A stretch of DNA of 64,000 nucleotides from Symbiodinium natans (lineage: Eukaryota; Sar; Dinophyceae; Suessiales; Symbiodiniaceae), in the NCBI GenBank assembly GCA_905221605.1, contig CAJNDS010002601.1:97501-161500 (forward strand), written 5' to 3'. A program made the translations under genes and the position numbers. Below are positions 11,439-21,495 of the stretch, piece after piece; the stretch's first letter is position 1, and each line of letters starts with the position of its first letter. Below the pieces are notes generated by a model that saw only the letters and a list, made by a program, of their open reading frames with translations, was not told where the DNA came from and ran no database searches.

Positions 11439-11481
11439 TGTCCTCGTTACTCCTCAGTGGGCCTTGTGCATTCGAGGCATC

Positions 11482-12481
11482 ATGGGGTTGGGGCAAGGCA
11501 GGCCTTCGTTGCTCGCGTGGAGCAAGCGGAGTTTTTCAGATCCCGACAAGATGCTCCCAGTGCGGATCCTGACCCCGGCCGGTGAGGTGGCTCTCGAGCA
11601 GCAGCTGCCCGGAAGCCGAACGGTTAGGTCTCTGCTGCAGACCCTTTCTGATGGAAGACCCGGCAGACTCACGCTGCTGCACGGCACCGAGATAGTCCCG
11701 CGGAGCAGGAAGCTGTCAGAACTGAACCTTACTGAGGAGTCTTCCTTGTACCTTGTCCGAAAGCCTACCGGCACCTACACTCCCTGGTACGACGAAGAGG
11801 ACACGCAGCACCACTGGGCGAAGTGTTTTGTTGCAGGGGGTGCAGGGGCTGGCAAGACTTCGTGGATACGGGCGTGCTGCCGGGAAGGCTTCAAGGACCT
11901 CTACGTTGACGATGTGGACATTGGAGTTTTGTCGTCGCGCCTGCAGTCAGAGGCTAGAATGCCCAGCAGTACCCTTATTCCCTTTTTTTGGGGGTTAGGT
12001 TCCCTTATAAACCCTTGAAGCAAAAAAAAGGGCACCCTTTTTAAGCCTAGGTTACTGGGCAACCTAGGAGGACGGGTCCAGGTTCATCATGCAGCTGTTT
12101 CAAGTTGAGGTGGTACGGGACATGCTCTTCTGCGATGCATATTTTAATGGAGTGTCGGGACTGATGTTGTTCTTCTCGCTTGACAATCGGGAGACCCTGA
12201 ATGAGGCCTTGCAGCTTTTTGCAAGTGCAGAACAAGCTCGAGCCAAATTTTGTCGACATGTCTGCATGGTGGCCACGCATGCAGACATCGCGGATCCAGA
12301 GGTGTCTGCAGAGGAGGCCGAACAGCTCGCAAGGCAGAAAGGCTGGCCTTTTTTTGCATTCCCGAACAAAACTCAAGTTGGCATCGATGAGCCACTCTTC
12401 GCGTTGCTGGACCTGTTCCTTGACGATGTGGCCGCACAAGCAACGCAAGTAGGGATTTGGTTTAGGGTTCATGAGGTTTAG
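11482..12481 (+). CDS. Ubiquitin-like/GTPase fusion, copy 2, with one intron; probably a dead GTPase
   Basis: Proposed exons are 11482-11949 and 12068-12481 (293 aa). MGLGQGRPS, the ubiquitin-like segment and P-loop GGAGAGKT are intact. The effector PTIG is replaced by VDDVDIG, and the WDTAGQ region has become LFQVEVV, so G2 and G3 are gone. The G4-type THAD and G5-type SNK region is altered to FPNKT. The usual stop after AAQAS is lost and the frame runs into a telomere-type repeat (stop at 12479-12481), unless splicing removes it. Open over its whole length but unable, as read, to work as a normal switch. A pseudogene or a nucleotide-binding scaffold are both possible. Confidence 0.65.
11950..12067 (+). 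mobile_element. Introner-like insertion acting as intron in copy 2
   Basis: Relative to intronless paralogs, 115 bases (11953-12067) are inserted between the codons for Ser-Glu and Asp-Gly. The ends are GCTAGAATGCCCAG and CTGGGCAACCTAG, imperfect inverted repeats. GAG flanks both sides (11950-11952, 12068-12070), a 3-base target duplication. Removing GA..AG restores the ancestral frame exactly; GC..AG adds one Glu. Same site and family as in copy 8. Confidence 0.8.
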
Positions 12482-12649
12482 GCCTTAGGGTTTAGGGTTT
12501 AGGATAACTCAACTTCAAGTCGGCAGGGGTCTGAGCCTGCAGGCAGGCCCTTGCACAGCCGGCGCGACTGGTGCTGTTGATTTCTGGCGCGGGTTTGCGC
12601 AACAGATCCACGGATACACAATAGTCATGATAGTTACGACACGGGTAGA

Positions 12650-12810
12650 TATTATTATTGTTATTATTATTATTATTGTTGTTATTGTTATTGTGGTTAT
12701 GATTATTATCATCATCATTATTACTATGTTATTATTTTGATTACTATTATGACTATTATGATTATGATTATGATTATTCTCATTATTAGTATTAGTAGTA
12801 GTCACAGGCA
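12650..12810. repeat. ATT/GTT-rich trinucleotide microsatellite
   Basis: Interrupted ATT, GTT and ATG runs. The antisense frame is only Asn/Ile/Thr repeats and is not a gene. Confidence 0.85.
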
Positions 12811-13004
12811 TAATTGGGCAGACAATGGAAGTCACCGTTGGCGTCGCCAAAACGCAGGTTTTGAGCCGAGGGCTCTGGAGTTCCATCTGCTGTGGGAGCT
12901 TGGCTGTTTTCTTTTTGATTGCCGTAGGGTGTTCGCGAGTACGAGATCCTCATGAGTCGTAGGCCTTTGTGAACAACCGTAAGATCTAGAATCTAAGCAT
13001 CAAA

Positions 13005-13125
13005 TCTACTGTTTGCTTACGAACCCCCCCCCCCAAACATGCAGAATGATAACCCCCCGAAAAAGAAGAAGAATAAAAAGAAGAAGAACATGTCTTATTT
13101 TGTAGGGGGTTGCTTCAGCAAATCT
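13005..13125. mobile_element. CTTAAG-type inverted-repeat element, degraded copy
   Basis: Left end AATCTACTGTTTGCTTACGAACC matches the left end of the copies at 20681, 25585, 30532 and 35226. The right end is shortened (GGTTGCTTCAGCAAATC). Poly-C and AAG-rich filler lie inside. Confidence 0.6.
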
Positions 13126-13431
13126 AGATTAACGGGAAATTTGTTGGCGCCGTGGGCAATTGCGTCCCTCGGGCTTTCTCGGTGGACACTCGGATCATGT
13201 GTGGGGCCGAAGAGGGTTGAGCGTTTTTGGGCTTCGGAGATTTGGGGCAACTTAGGGGAAACCCTAAACCCCCTAAACCCTAGACCCTAAACCCCCTGCA
13301 GGGGCAACACTAAACCCCCTACAGGTGTAATACCCAAAGAGCTCACAAAAGGTTGAGCGCATTTAGGGTTTTTTGGGATCAAGGTGTCATATAAGAAGCC
13401 AAAAACCTAAACCCTAAACCCGAAACCGCAG

Positions 13432-16400
13432 TGCAAGGTCAAGCGACTCAAGCACGTTGTGTTCGAGGCTCTTCTGCTGTCAGTTGTCTCTCCAGGATTT
13501 AGGGTTTAGGGTTTAAGGTCTAGGGTTTCGGGAATGCAACCCCCGTGCCTGCTCGTGACGTCTCGGGTGCAAGCGAGCCAAAACCTAAACCCTAGACCCG
13601 AGACCCAAAACCCTACAGCCTAAACCTAAACCCTGAACCCTAAACCCTAACCCCTAACCCCTAACCCCTAACCCTTATAAACCCTAAACCCTAAACCCTA
13701 AACCCTAAACCCTAAACCCTACCATAAATCCCAAAGTCGACACCTGACAGCACATGAAAGTGGAAGGGGTGCGCAGCACTGTACGTCGGGCATCTTTCGA
13801 TGCAGTCCCAAAAGCAGCAGCGCCTGCAGGGCGACTGCTTATACTTTATAGGGCTCGGTGGTCTCTTTAAGTAGGGTTTCTGTCTTATAGGACATATATC
13901 CGGGGTTCTTATGGGTTCGTTTAAGCAACTGTTCGACATCCAGTACAGAAGCCTACGACATGACTCATCTTGTCCCCCCATCCCTGCTATAGTTGGAGTG
14001 CAACCACCCAAATAGTCCATTCTAAAGTATGATTCTTGAATGGTACCCAAATAGTCCATTCTAAAGTATGATTCTTGAATGGTATTCTTGCGAGTGTACA
14101 GAAAAACACGCTGACTCACCTTCATCGCACAGACTTCGGTCTGCATTCCCTAAACAACCCGCTCTCAAATTCAATCGGCCTAAACCGTAAACCCTAAACC
14201 CTAAACCCTAAACCCTAAACCCTAAACCCTAAACCCTAAACCCTAAACCCTAAACCCTAAACCCTGCAGAAGTCGCTGGAGAATGCAGGCCCCGACGGTT
14301 TTCGCCAAGTGCCACGATGATTGGACACTGCAGCCACTCAGTAGCTTGCGTGGCTGGCTGGGAGCTGAGCATTTTCGGGGTTTCGGGTTTCGGGTTTAGG
14401 GTTTCGGTTTAGGGTTTAGAGCTCAGCATTTTCGGGGTTTGGGGTTTTGGGTTTAGGGTTAGGGTTTCGGGATTGAGGCTTAAGAGTATTGGGCTGAGGT
14501 TGACTGGAATCATGTTTCTTTCATTTTCTATGGCCCCTTATCCCTACATAACCCCTATAGAAGGTGAATAGAGGGTCCCCAAATCCAACTCGCGCATAGC
14601 GACTGAGTTTCAGGGCGGCATCAGATTCTCAAGCTGCGAGAGGTGTTGCGCAGAGATGACACTCGGCCACGTGGTTTTTCGATTACCTTTTTACCCAAAG
14701 AGCAATATAATTACTTTAAGAATGAGCTTTGCACCCAAAGAGTTTGAATCAGGAATATACATTGAACTATATAGGGATCGTTAATGTGGTTTAAGGTCTA
14801 TCCCTTAACTAAGGGTTTTAAGGGCTCTCTGAGTAGCTCTCTAAACTCTCCCCCCCCCCCCCCCCGCCTTCTACCCGAAAGCCTATAAAACCCTAAGCCC
14901 TGTAACTTGGAGGTTCATGGTACTTATGAAGCCTTATAACTGTACTCATAACTCCACTTCTAAGGCCCTTAAGTGCCCTGAGATGGCTAGAATTGGGTTA
15001 TAGGTACAGTGAGTATTGAACCGGCGGCTAGGGCAAGAATATGGAGAGCTGAGAAGTGCAAGACGGCACTCAGCAAAGCTATGAGGGCCACGACTCGACA
15101 AATCGGTAAGGGTTTGGGGTTTAGGGTTTAGGGTTTAGGGTTTAGGGTTTAGGGTTTAGGGTTTAGGGTTTAGGGTTTAGGGTTTAGGGTTTAGGGTTTA
15201 GGGTTTAGGGTTTAGGGTTTAGGGTTTAGTCCCCACAACGACAGTTGGGCATTACCTGGGGCAGTTGTGCGATCCTAGCACTGGTCGTACCCTGTTGTTG
15301 TTGGCAATGCAGAGGCATCGAGGTAGAGCCCCTGTTGACGTAAAGGTGTCATGATATAGGACGAGACAACTGCTTCCCAGGGAATAGCTGTGGTTAATAA
15401 CACTTCAGTTTTTTTTCCGAATCATGATAACACTTGCACGGGAAGGGGGAACTTGGACTAGAAGCAAATCTGCTGAGAGGTTTGGTGGGAGGATTGATAT
15501 CACAGGCTTCGCGTCGGCATTTCCCGTAAATCGGAACGCTGGTCAATCATCCCGAAATGTTACCATGCAGTGTGGCGTGTGTGCTTGGCGGGTGGCAAAA
15601 CAAGAAGAACCTTAAACCCTTAACCCCAAACTCGTCAAAACTAAACCCTAAACCCTGTCCGACCCTGCGCCAAGAGTGTAACCCCGCCCCCCCCCCCCCC
15701 CCCCAGAGGTGCTGGGTTGAAGGCGACAACGCCATGCTCTCCGAGGACACGTCCTAAGCTGTTCCTCTGCCTACTTGGCGAATACCTGTTCACATTGTTA
15801 GAGTTTTGGGCTAGTGTTCGCGTATAAAGGAACCAACCCCAGGAAAGGGATGCCCTTACTGGCCTGCCAAGAACAGGGTTGAGTTCAAAGTTTGGTTAGA
15901 CGGTTAGAGTCGACGGTTTAGGGCTTGCCCAAGCCCGGATGGAAAAAAAGGATTTTGGATTGCGGGGGGGAAGCTTTTCGAGCCCTTGAATATTCTCTGG
16001 CGATTGCACAAGCCCTAAGGGACTAACCCTAAACCCGAAACCCTACACCCTAAAGTAGGGGGGGATGCGGATCGGTTTTGGGGGGTTGGTCAAGTGGGCT
16101 GGCGCTGGCAGTGGCGACTGAGAGTGGTAGCTTTAGTCACCTCCGACACAAGCCCTAAACCCTTACGGTTTAGGGTTTAGGGTTTAGTGTTCAGGGTTTA
16201 GGGTTTAGGGTTTAGGGTTAGCTGCTGAGTTCATAAGCCCCCCAAAAGTGTACCCTTTCCGTTCTATACGGGATTATGGTATCCTACAAGAGTAAAGTGT
16301 TCCCACTCAGCTACCAAGTCTTTATAGGGTTCTAAAGGGAGAACTCTTGAACTCAACCCTATAAAGATGTTTCAGAGGGTATTAAGGGGCCCAACTTCGC

Positions 16401-18918
16401 GCACGAGAGGACTCCCGCATCTTCGGCTGGTTGCCGTCTCACCGCCTGGAGGCCTGGGGCGTTTTTGGTTCTAGGGTTCTAGGGTTTAGGGTTTAGGGTT
16501 TACAGGATTCAGGGTTCTAGGGTTCCAGGGTTCTAGGGTTCTAGGGTTCTCGGGTTCTAGGGTTTAGGGTTTAGGGTTTAGGGTTTAGGGTGTTTTCCTT
16601 CGGCAAGCTTGGTATGGTTTGATACTGCTGCGTGGTTGCAGTCACACGGATGGGCTCTCCAGGCGCAGCTGCGCTGAGTCAGAGCGACTTCCGAAGCCTT
16701 TGTAGGACTTGCATGGTGAAGTACACATCGGTCAGTGCTCACAGGTGCATACACTTGGGAGGTTTCCCTAAACCCTAAACCCTAAACCCCAAAGCCTGCA
16801 AACTGCGTCAGCCTGGTTGCTGAAGATCAGGGGACTGCTCACTTTAAAAGGTTGCATGTCTTGGGTGCACGCGGGTAATGCCTCAAAGGGTTGGACTCAG
16901 AAGGGGGTGCCTAAACCCTAGACCCCAAACCCTAAAACCCTAAACCCTAAACCCTAAACCCTATATCCGACCCAATGCCCCGAAAACCCTCACCAAAGCA
17001 CCCCCGATGCCCAGGCCCCTAAGTCATGGCTTCCCGGGTTTAGGTTTAGGATTTAGGGTTTAGGAGGGTTTAGGGTTTAGGGTTAGACCGTAAGTCGTGG
17101 GTTCCCCTCACACACTAGCCCCCCCTAGGTTCCCCCGGAACTTAGGGGGGGGGGTGGGGTAGTAGGGAAGAGCCTGACTAAACCATAAACACCCCAATTC
17201 CCCAAAGCCTCAAAGCCTGCTGCACCCCCAGCCGACACATGGCCAGTTCTGCAAATGAGGGTCCCTTTTCTTACCTTAAAATCCCGGGGCCCGTGCGTTG
17301 TTATAGGTACCCGAAAGGGGCCCTCATTTAGGAAAGCTACAGTGCCACATGGATCTGGTGCATGAACGGAACCCCTAAACCTTGCACCCTGAACCCGAAC
17401 TAACAGAGGCGGTTGCGATCGCTGTGGTTTGGCCTCCATGGCGCAGCACCTGGCTGCCCCTCGGTTTCCCTGGGGCTGGAGGGGTTTCAGTGGTCACCCC
17501 ATGCAACAAGGGCACCATCCGCAAGAATCGCTTCCCCTACTGCTAACACCCCCCCCCCTCCCAACACAAAGCCACAAAAAGTCAAGAGCCTCCCTAAGTC
17601 TCAAAGAGTTCTAGTGCTGGGCTGGTGTTCGGAGGGGGTAGGGGGTCTGGTGCAACAAACTTCACGGCGCTTGTGAAGCATGCGGGCCAAAAGCCCGAAA
17701 CCCTAAACCCTAAACCCTAAACCCTAAACCCTAAAGCACTAGGGAACAGCGACTGCCCAAGTCAGCGCTCACCACCAGTGCTTTCAAAGCTGTTTTGCCT
17801 GAGGCGTTCTGGCAGCCATGGTTTAGGGCTTTGGGTTTCGGGTTTCGGGTTTAGGGTGTCTTAGGGTTTAGGGTTTAAGGTTTAGGGTTTCGGGTTTAGG
17901 GTTTAGGGGTGTCTGCTTGAACATGCCCGGGTCTGTCATCGGTAGAAGTGTGAGCCTTTATCTAGCTAAGCGCTGCCGAAAAAGCCAGTGATGAAGCTTG
18001 AAATCGCTAGCAACTCATGTCCTGCCCAAACCCTAAAACCCTCAACCCTAAAACTGCGTTTTTCAGTTCCTCCACAATGACTTTCCTGGACGATGTTGGC
18101 CAGGCTCGAGCCCGGCCGGGTGCGCGATGCCTTGTCGTCCGAAGGGCTGCGGTCGCTATGCTGCTGCCGCTTGCCGACGCAGATGCTGCGCCGCTTCTGG
18201 CGCCGGAAAGGTTGCTTGCTTACTGGCCGTTTGTTAGTAGGGAATGAGGAGGGCGGTACCCTACAGAATCCCTTAAACGGTATATATAGAGGGATTTGGG
18301 GTACCTCATTCCCTCATTCCCTACTAACCAACAGTAAGGTTGAGAAAGTGGACCCTAAATCCGAAACCCTAAGCCCTAAACCCTATAGGGCCCTAAACCC
18401 TAAACCCTAAAACCCTAAACCCTAAACCCCAAACCCCAAACCCCAAACCCTACACCCTAAACCCTAAAGGCTCTCGGTTGGACCCCGGCTTTCCCCTGGC
18501 AGTTCAACCAGTCTCCCTGGTTTCGCAGCTTTCAGACTGAGGTTTAGGGTTTAGAGTTTAGGGTTTGGGGTTTAGGGTTTAGGGCTTAGGGTTTAGGGTC
18601 TAGGGTTTAGGGTTTATAGGGTTTAGGAGGAGTCTGCCCGGGTTGTGGTGTTTAGGGTTTAGGCATTGCCCGCTCTCGAATGGCATGGTTTCGTCCCAGG
18701 CATGCAGTGCAGCAGTCCTAGCCGTAAAAAGGGTTTGGGGTTTAGGGTTTAGGGGTAGAGCGAGTTCGTATCCGGGCCCTTTGTAACTCAAGCGTCCGTT
18801 TCCTGCCCTGCCTCGCGCCAGCCCGCGGAATGAGCAGAGGCAGGCCCGACCCCACCAAGACATGTCGCTCCTTCGACCTTTTGCTTGAGGGGAGCTTGTG
18901 CCAAGAATATTGCTTGCC

Positions 18919-18953
<35 letters not shown>

Positions 18954-19107
18954 TATTATTGCAGAAAATTGGTGGACTGCGTTCGAGGCTTTTCTGAGGC
19001 GTAGATCGGGCCCAAGGGGAGGTGAACCGTTGCCTCATTACCGGCATAAAGTGCAAGCCGTTATAGGCATGGCTTCAGAGTTCGCATGTTTAATATTCTT
19101 GCAATGA
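13432..19107 (+). CDS. Unknown multi-exon partner gene, unit a (exons only partly joined)
   Basis: Function not recognised. Exon-like segments: 13432-13482 (CKVKRLKHVVFEALLLS), 13751-13780 (HMKVEGVRST, followed by GTACGT), 17407-17463 (RRLRSLWFGLHGAAPG), 18104-18210 (LEPGRVRDALSSEGLRSL, then MLRRFWRRK), 18503-18541 (FNQSPWFRSFQTE), 18663-18732 (ALPALEWHGFVPGMQCSS) and a terminal exon 18965-19107 (WWTAFEAFLRRRSG to CLIFLQ, stop TGA). The first three are in phase with one another, and so are the last three; the link around 18104-18210 does not match, so an exon or donor is missing. Differences from unit d in 18104-18210 are mostly synonymous, supporting the frame. The terminal exon follows a (CT)n tract and TTGCAG. 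The GTPase start lies 146 bases downstream. Confidence 0.42.
14190..14264 (+). repeat. CCCTAAA telomere-type array
   Basis: Perfect heptamers ending in CCCTGCAG, a possible splice acceptor. Confidence 0.9.
15115..15230 (+). repeat. TTTAGGG telomere-type array
   Basis: About 16 near-perfect heptamers, one of the longest in this orientation in the window. Confidence 0.92.
18233..18328. mobile_element. Inverted-repeat hairpin element (GTTAGTAGGGAATGAGG), unit a
   Basis: The arms GTTAGTAGGGAATGAGG and CCTCATTCCCTCATTCCCTAC bracket GGTACC and a TATATA centre. The element sits just after an exon-like segment and recurs at 22970, 27788 and 32976, so it predates the tandem duplication. Confidence 0.75.
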
Positions 19108-19252
19108 GTCAAACTAGGGTTTAGGGTTTAGGTTTAGGGAGCCAGTGGAGCCGAAGTTGTTCCGTAAGATTGCTTTGCTTTGTACTGGAGATGCTGTCTT
19201 GCTTTTGACAGTACATTGCTCTCCTTAGCGTCTGCATTCCGAGCCAAGCATC

Positions 19253-20212
19253 ATGGGATTGGGACATGGCAAGCCATCGTCAGACGTGTCCACATCTGCT
19301 GGTGCTCGAAAGCGTCTGTCGCACCTAGCCCAAACTGCCTCGTTTGAGCACGTGAAGGAGTGGCTGCACTATGCATTCGGGCACGGTGTTTTTGCGGGGG
19401 CACGAGCAGATCGAATGCTCCCAGTGCGGATCCTGACCCCGGCTGGCGAGGTGGCTCTCGAGCAACAGCTGCCCGGAAGCCGAACGGTTAGGTCTGTGCT
19501 GCAGACCCTTTCTGGGGGAGGGAACGGCAGACTCATGTTGCTGCACGGCACGCAGGTGGTCCACCAGAGCACGAGGCTGTCAGAACTGAACCTGACTGAG
19601 GAGGATTCTCTGTGCCTTGTCCGAAACCCACCTGGCCGCTACACTCCATGGTCTGACGATGGGAACACGCCGGACACGCAGCACCACGTGGTTAAGTGTG
19701 TTCTCATGGGTGGTGGAGCGGTTGGCAAGACTTCCTGGACACGAGCGTTCAGCCGTGAAAGCTTTGCGGAGAGCTACAGGCCAACAATTGGCGCGGCTTT
19801 AAAGACTTTGCGCCTGCAGTCAGAGGATGGAACTAAGATCACGATACAACTCTGGGACAAAGGTGGGCAGCCACGTTTATGTTACAAGGCAGCCACGAGA
19901 TTATTTTGTAGGGAAGCGACCGGACTGATGCTGTTCTTCTCGCTTCGCAGTCGGGAGAGCCTGAACGAGGTCTTGCAAATGTTTGAAGAAACAGAAGCAG
20001 CTCAGGCCGAGTGTTGCCGGCGAGTCTGTTTGGTGGCGACGTATTCAGACATGGCGGATCCAGAGGTGACTGAAGCGGAGGCCGAGCAGCTCGCAAGGCG
20101 CAGAGGCTGGCCTTTCTTTGCGGTATCGAACAAAACTCAAGTTGGCATTGATGAGCCTCTCTTTGCGTGGCTGGACCTGTTCCTTGACGATGTGGCCGCA
20201 CAAGCATCGTGA
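19253..20212 (+). CDS. Ubiquitin-like/Rab-like GTPase fusion, copy 3 (319 aa)
   Basis: MGLGHGKPSSDVS start (myristoylation-type), then a 40-residue extension present in copies 3-7 (LSHLAQTASFEHVKEWLHYA), ubiquitin-like segment about residues 55-125, then the G domain: P-loop GGGAVGKT (153-160), PTIGAAL, WDKGGQ, TYSD in place of NKxD, SNK. DxxG and the switch II Gln are kept, but Thr is Lys in WDKGGQ. The C-terminus DDVAAQAS lacks Cys. The coding sequence is intronless. The 3' flank CATGCAAACTCAAGTTCAAAGTC is shared with copies 4 and 5. The upstream CTCCTTAG at 19221-19228 is a likely spliced-leader acceptor. Confidence 0.85.
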   Translation: MGLGHGKPSSDVSTSAGARKRLSHLAQTASFEHVKEWLHYAFGHGVFAGARADRMLPVRILTPAGEVALEQQLPGSRTVRSVLQTLSGGGNGRLMLLHGTQVVHQSTRLSELNLTEEDSLCLVRNPPGRYTPWSDDGNTPDTQHHVVKCVLMGGGAVGKTSWTRAFSRESFAESYRPTIGAALKTLRLQSEDGTKITIQLWDKGGQPRLCYKAATRLFCREATGLMLFFSLRSRESLNEVLQMFEETEAAQAECCRRVCLVATYSDMADPEVTEAEAEQLARRRGWPFFAVSNKTQVGIDEPLFAWLDLFLDDVAAQAS

Positions 20213-20680
20213 GTTTCTCGTAAGACCATGCAAACTCAAGTTCAAAGTCGGCGGGGTCTGAGCTTGCAGGCAGGCCCCTGCGCAGCCGGCACAGGCATAG
20301 TGGGTGCAGATGTACGATGCGGAGTATCTCGTCTAGGGGTGTGGATTTTGTGGGCACATGACATCTCAAACCTGCCACAGCAGCGCGGACCGCTGAAAAG
20401 AAGCTCCGCGCCTTTAGAAACATAGCACAAAGAGGGTTTCGGGTTTAGGGTTACAAAGCACCAAGACCCCGTCTGTGTCCGCACAGCGTGCAACCCTCAG
20501 GTTTCCGGATTCCACCCTACACCCTAAACCCTAAGAGGCAGTCCCATTGTGGAAGTCGCGGTTGGCGTCGCAAAGCCGTGTGGGAGCTTGGCCGTTTTTC
20601 TTGATTGCTGTAGGGTTTTCTCGAGTACGAGATCCTCATTAGCCCTAGGCCTTTGTGAACAACCGTAAATTCCAAACTCA

Positions 20681-20775
20681 TCTAGAATCTAAGCATCAAA
20701 TCTACTGCTTGCTTAAGAACCGCTTCCAAAAAAAAACAAGAATCCCTCTATGACCCTTACAAGGACCAGGAAGAC

Positions 20776-20818
<43 letters not shown>

Positions 20819-21220
20819 CATGTATGTATATATATATATATATGTATATATATATGTATATATGTATTGTTGTTCCCCACCATCGGTGTGGGGTTGTTAG
20901 ACTTTAAACTCAACTCTTCTCCTGGCCCGGAACTCTTCTCCTCGGCCGGTCTGCTCCTCGCTCATTTCTGGAGTGCCCAGCCCCAGAGTGTCCTGGGGTG
21001 CCCAACCCCAGAGTGTCCTTGCAGTGCCCAACCCAGAGTGTTACTGGAGTGCACAATCCAGAGTGTCCCTGGGGTGCCTAACCCCAGAGTGTCCCTGGAG
21101 TGCCCAACCCCAGAGTATCTCTACCCAGAGAGGGTGGGGATGTTCGAAGTTTTTTTTTTTGTTTTTTGGGGGGGGGGGGGGGGGGGGGTTCTTAAGCAAA
21201 TAGTAATGATTTGATCTAGA
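20681..21220. mobile_element. CTTAAG-type inverted-repeat element with AT and G tracts, unit a/b
   Basis: Left TCTAGAATCTAAGCATCAAA..GCTTGCTTAAGAACC and right GGTTCTTAAGCAAATAGTAATGATTTGATCTAGA are inverted over about 40 bases. Inside are (AT)n repeats near 20775-20870, degenerate tandem repeats of CCCAGAGTGTCC-like units (20970-21120) and a run of about 19 G (21170-21188). No transposase. Confidence 0.75.
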
Positions 21221-21495
21221 TTACAAGGTGCGCCCTGGGCACTTGCGTTCTCCCGGGCTTTTTCGGTGGGCATTCGGATCATGTGTGGGGTGGAAGAGCA
21301 TTTTTGGGTTTTGGACTTAGGGCAACTTATGGGAAACCCCAAACCCCCTGCAAGGGCAACACTGAACCCTCTACAGGGGTGTCACAAGTAGCTCACAAAA
21401 GGTTGAGCATTGAACTACAAGTTGCGCGCGGCCGGGATCAAGGCGTCATAAGAAGCCCTAAGCCTAAACCCGAAACCCTGAACCCAAAACCGCAG

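Larger units (their letters stand above)
12482..13431 (+). other. Spacer: GTPase 3' flank, ATT repeats and a degraded inverted-repeat element
   Basis: It starts with the 3' flank common to the family (CAAGTCGGCAGGGGTCTGAGC), then an ATT/GTT-rich microsatellite at 12650-12810. Next come a block conserved in every 4.9-kb unit (GAGTACGAGATCCTCAT.., AACAACCGTAA) and a short inverted-repeat element at 13005-13125. No gene seen. Confidence 0.6.
14130..17395 (+). other. Telomere-repeat-rich insertion in unit a
   Basis: This segment is absent from units b-d, where the flanking sequences (CACCCTTCATCGCACA and CCAACAGAGGC) are about 40 bases apart. It holds large arrays (14190-14264, 15115-15230), smaller blocks at 16160-16220 and 16480-16590, and a hairpin near 17240-17335. 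One exon-like piece at 14266-14304 follows CCCTGCAG and reads KSLENAGPDGFRQ before GTGCCA. A 63-codon open frame at 15424-15615 has an ATG but no other support. Confidence 0.5.

Noticed and set aside
18017-18247. ATG-started frame MTFLDDVGQARARPG (also 22742-22984)
   Set aside because: Unit d breaks this frame, whereas silent changes support the overlapping LEPGRVRD frame.
20713-21214. Open frames rich in Tyr/Ile and in PECP-like repeats
   Set aside because: They come from (AT)n and from degenerate tandem repeats inside the inverted-repeat element.
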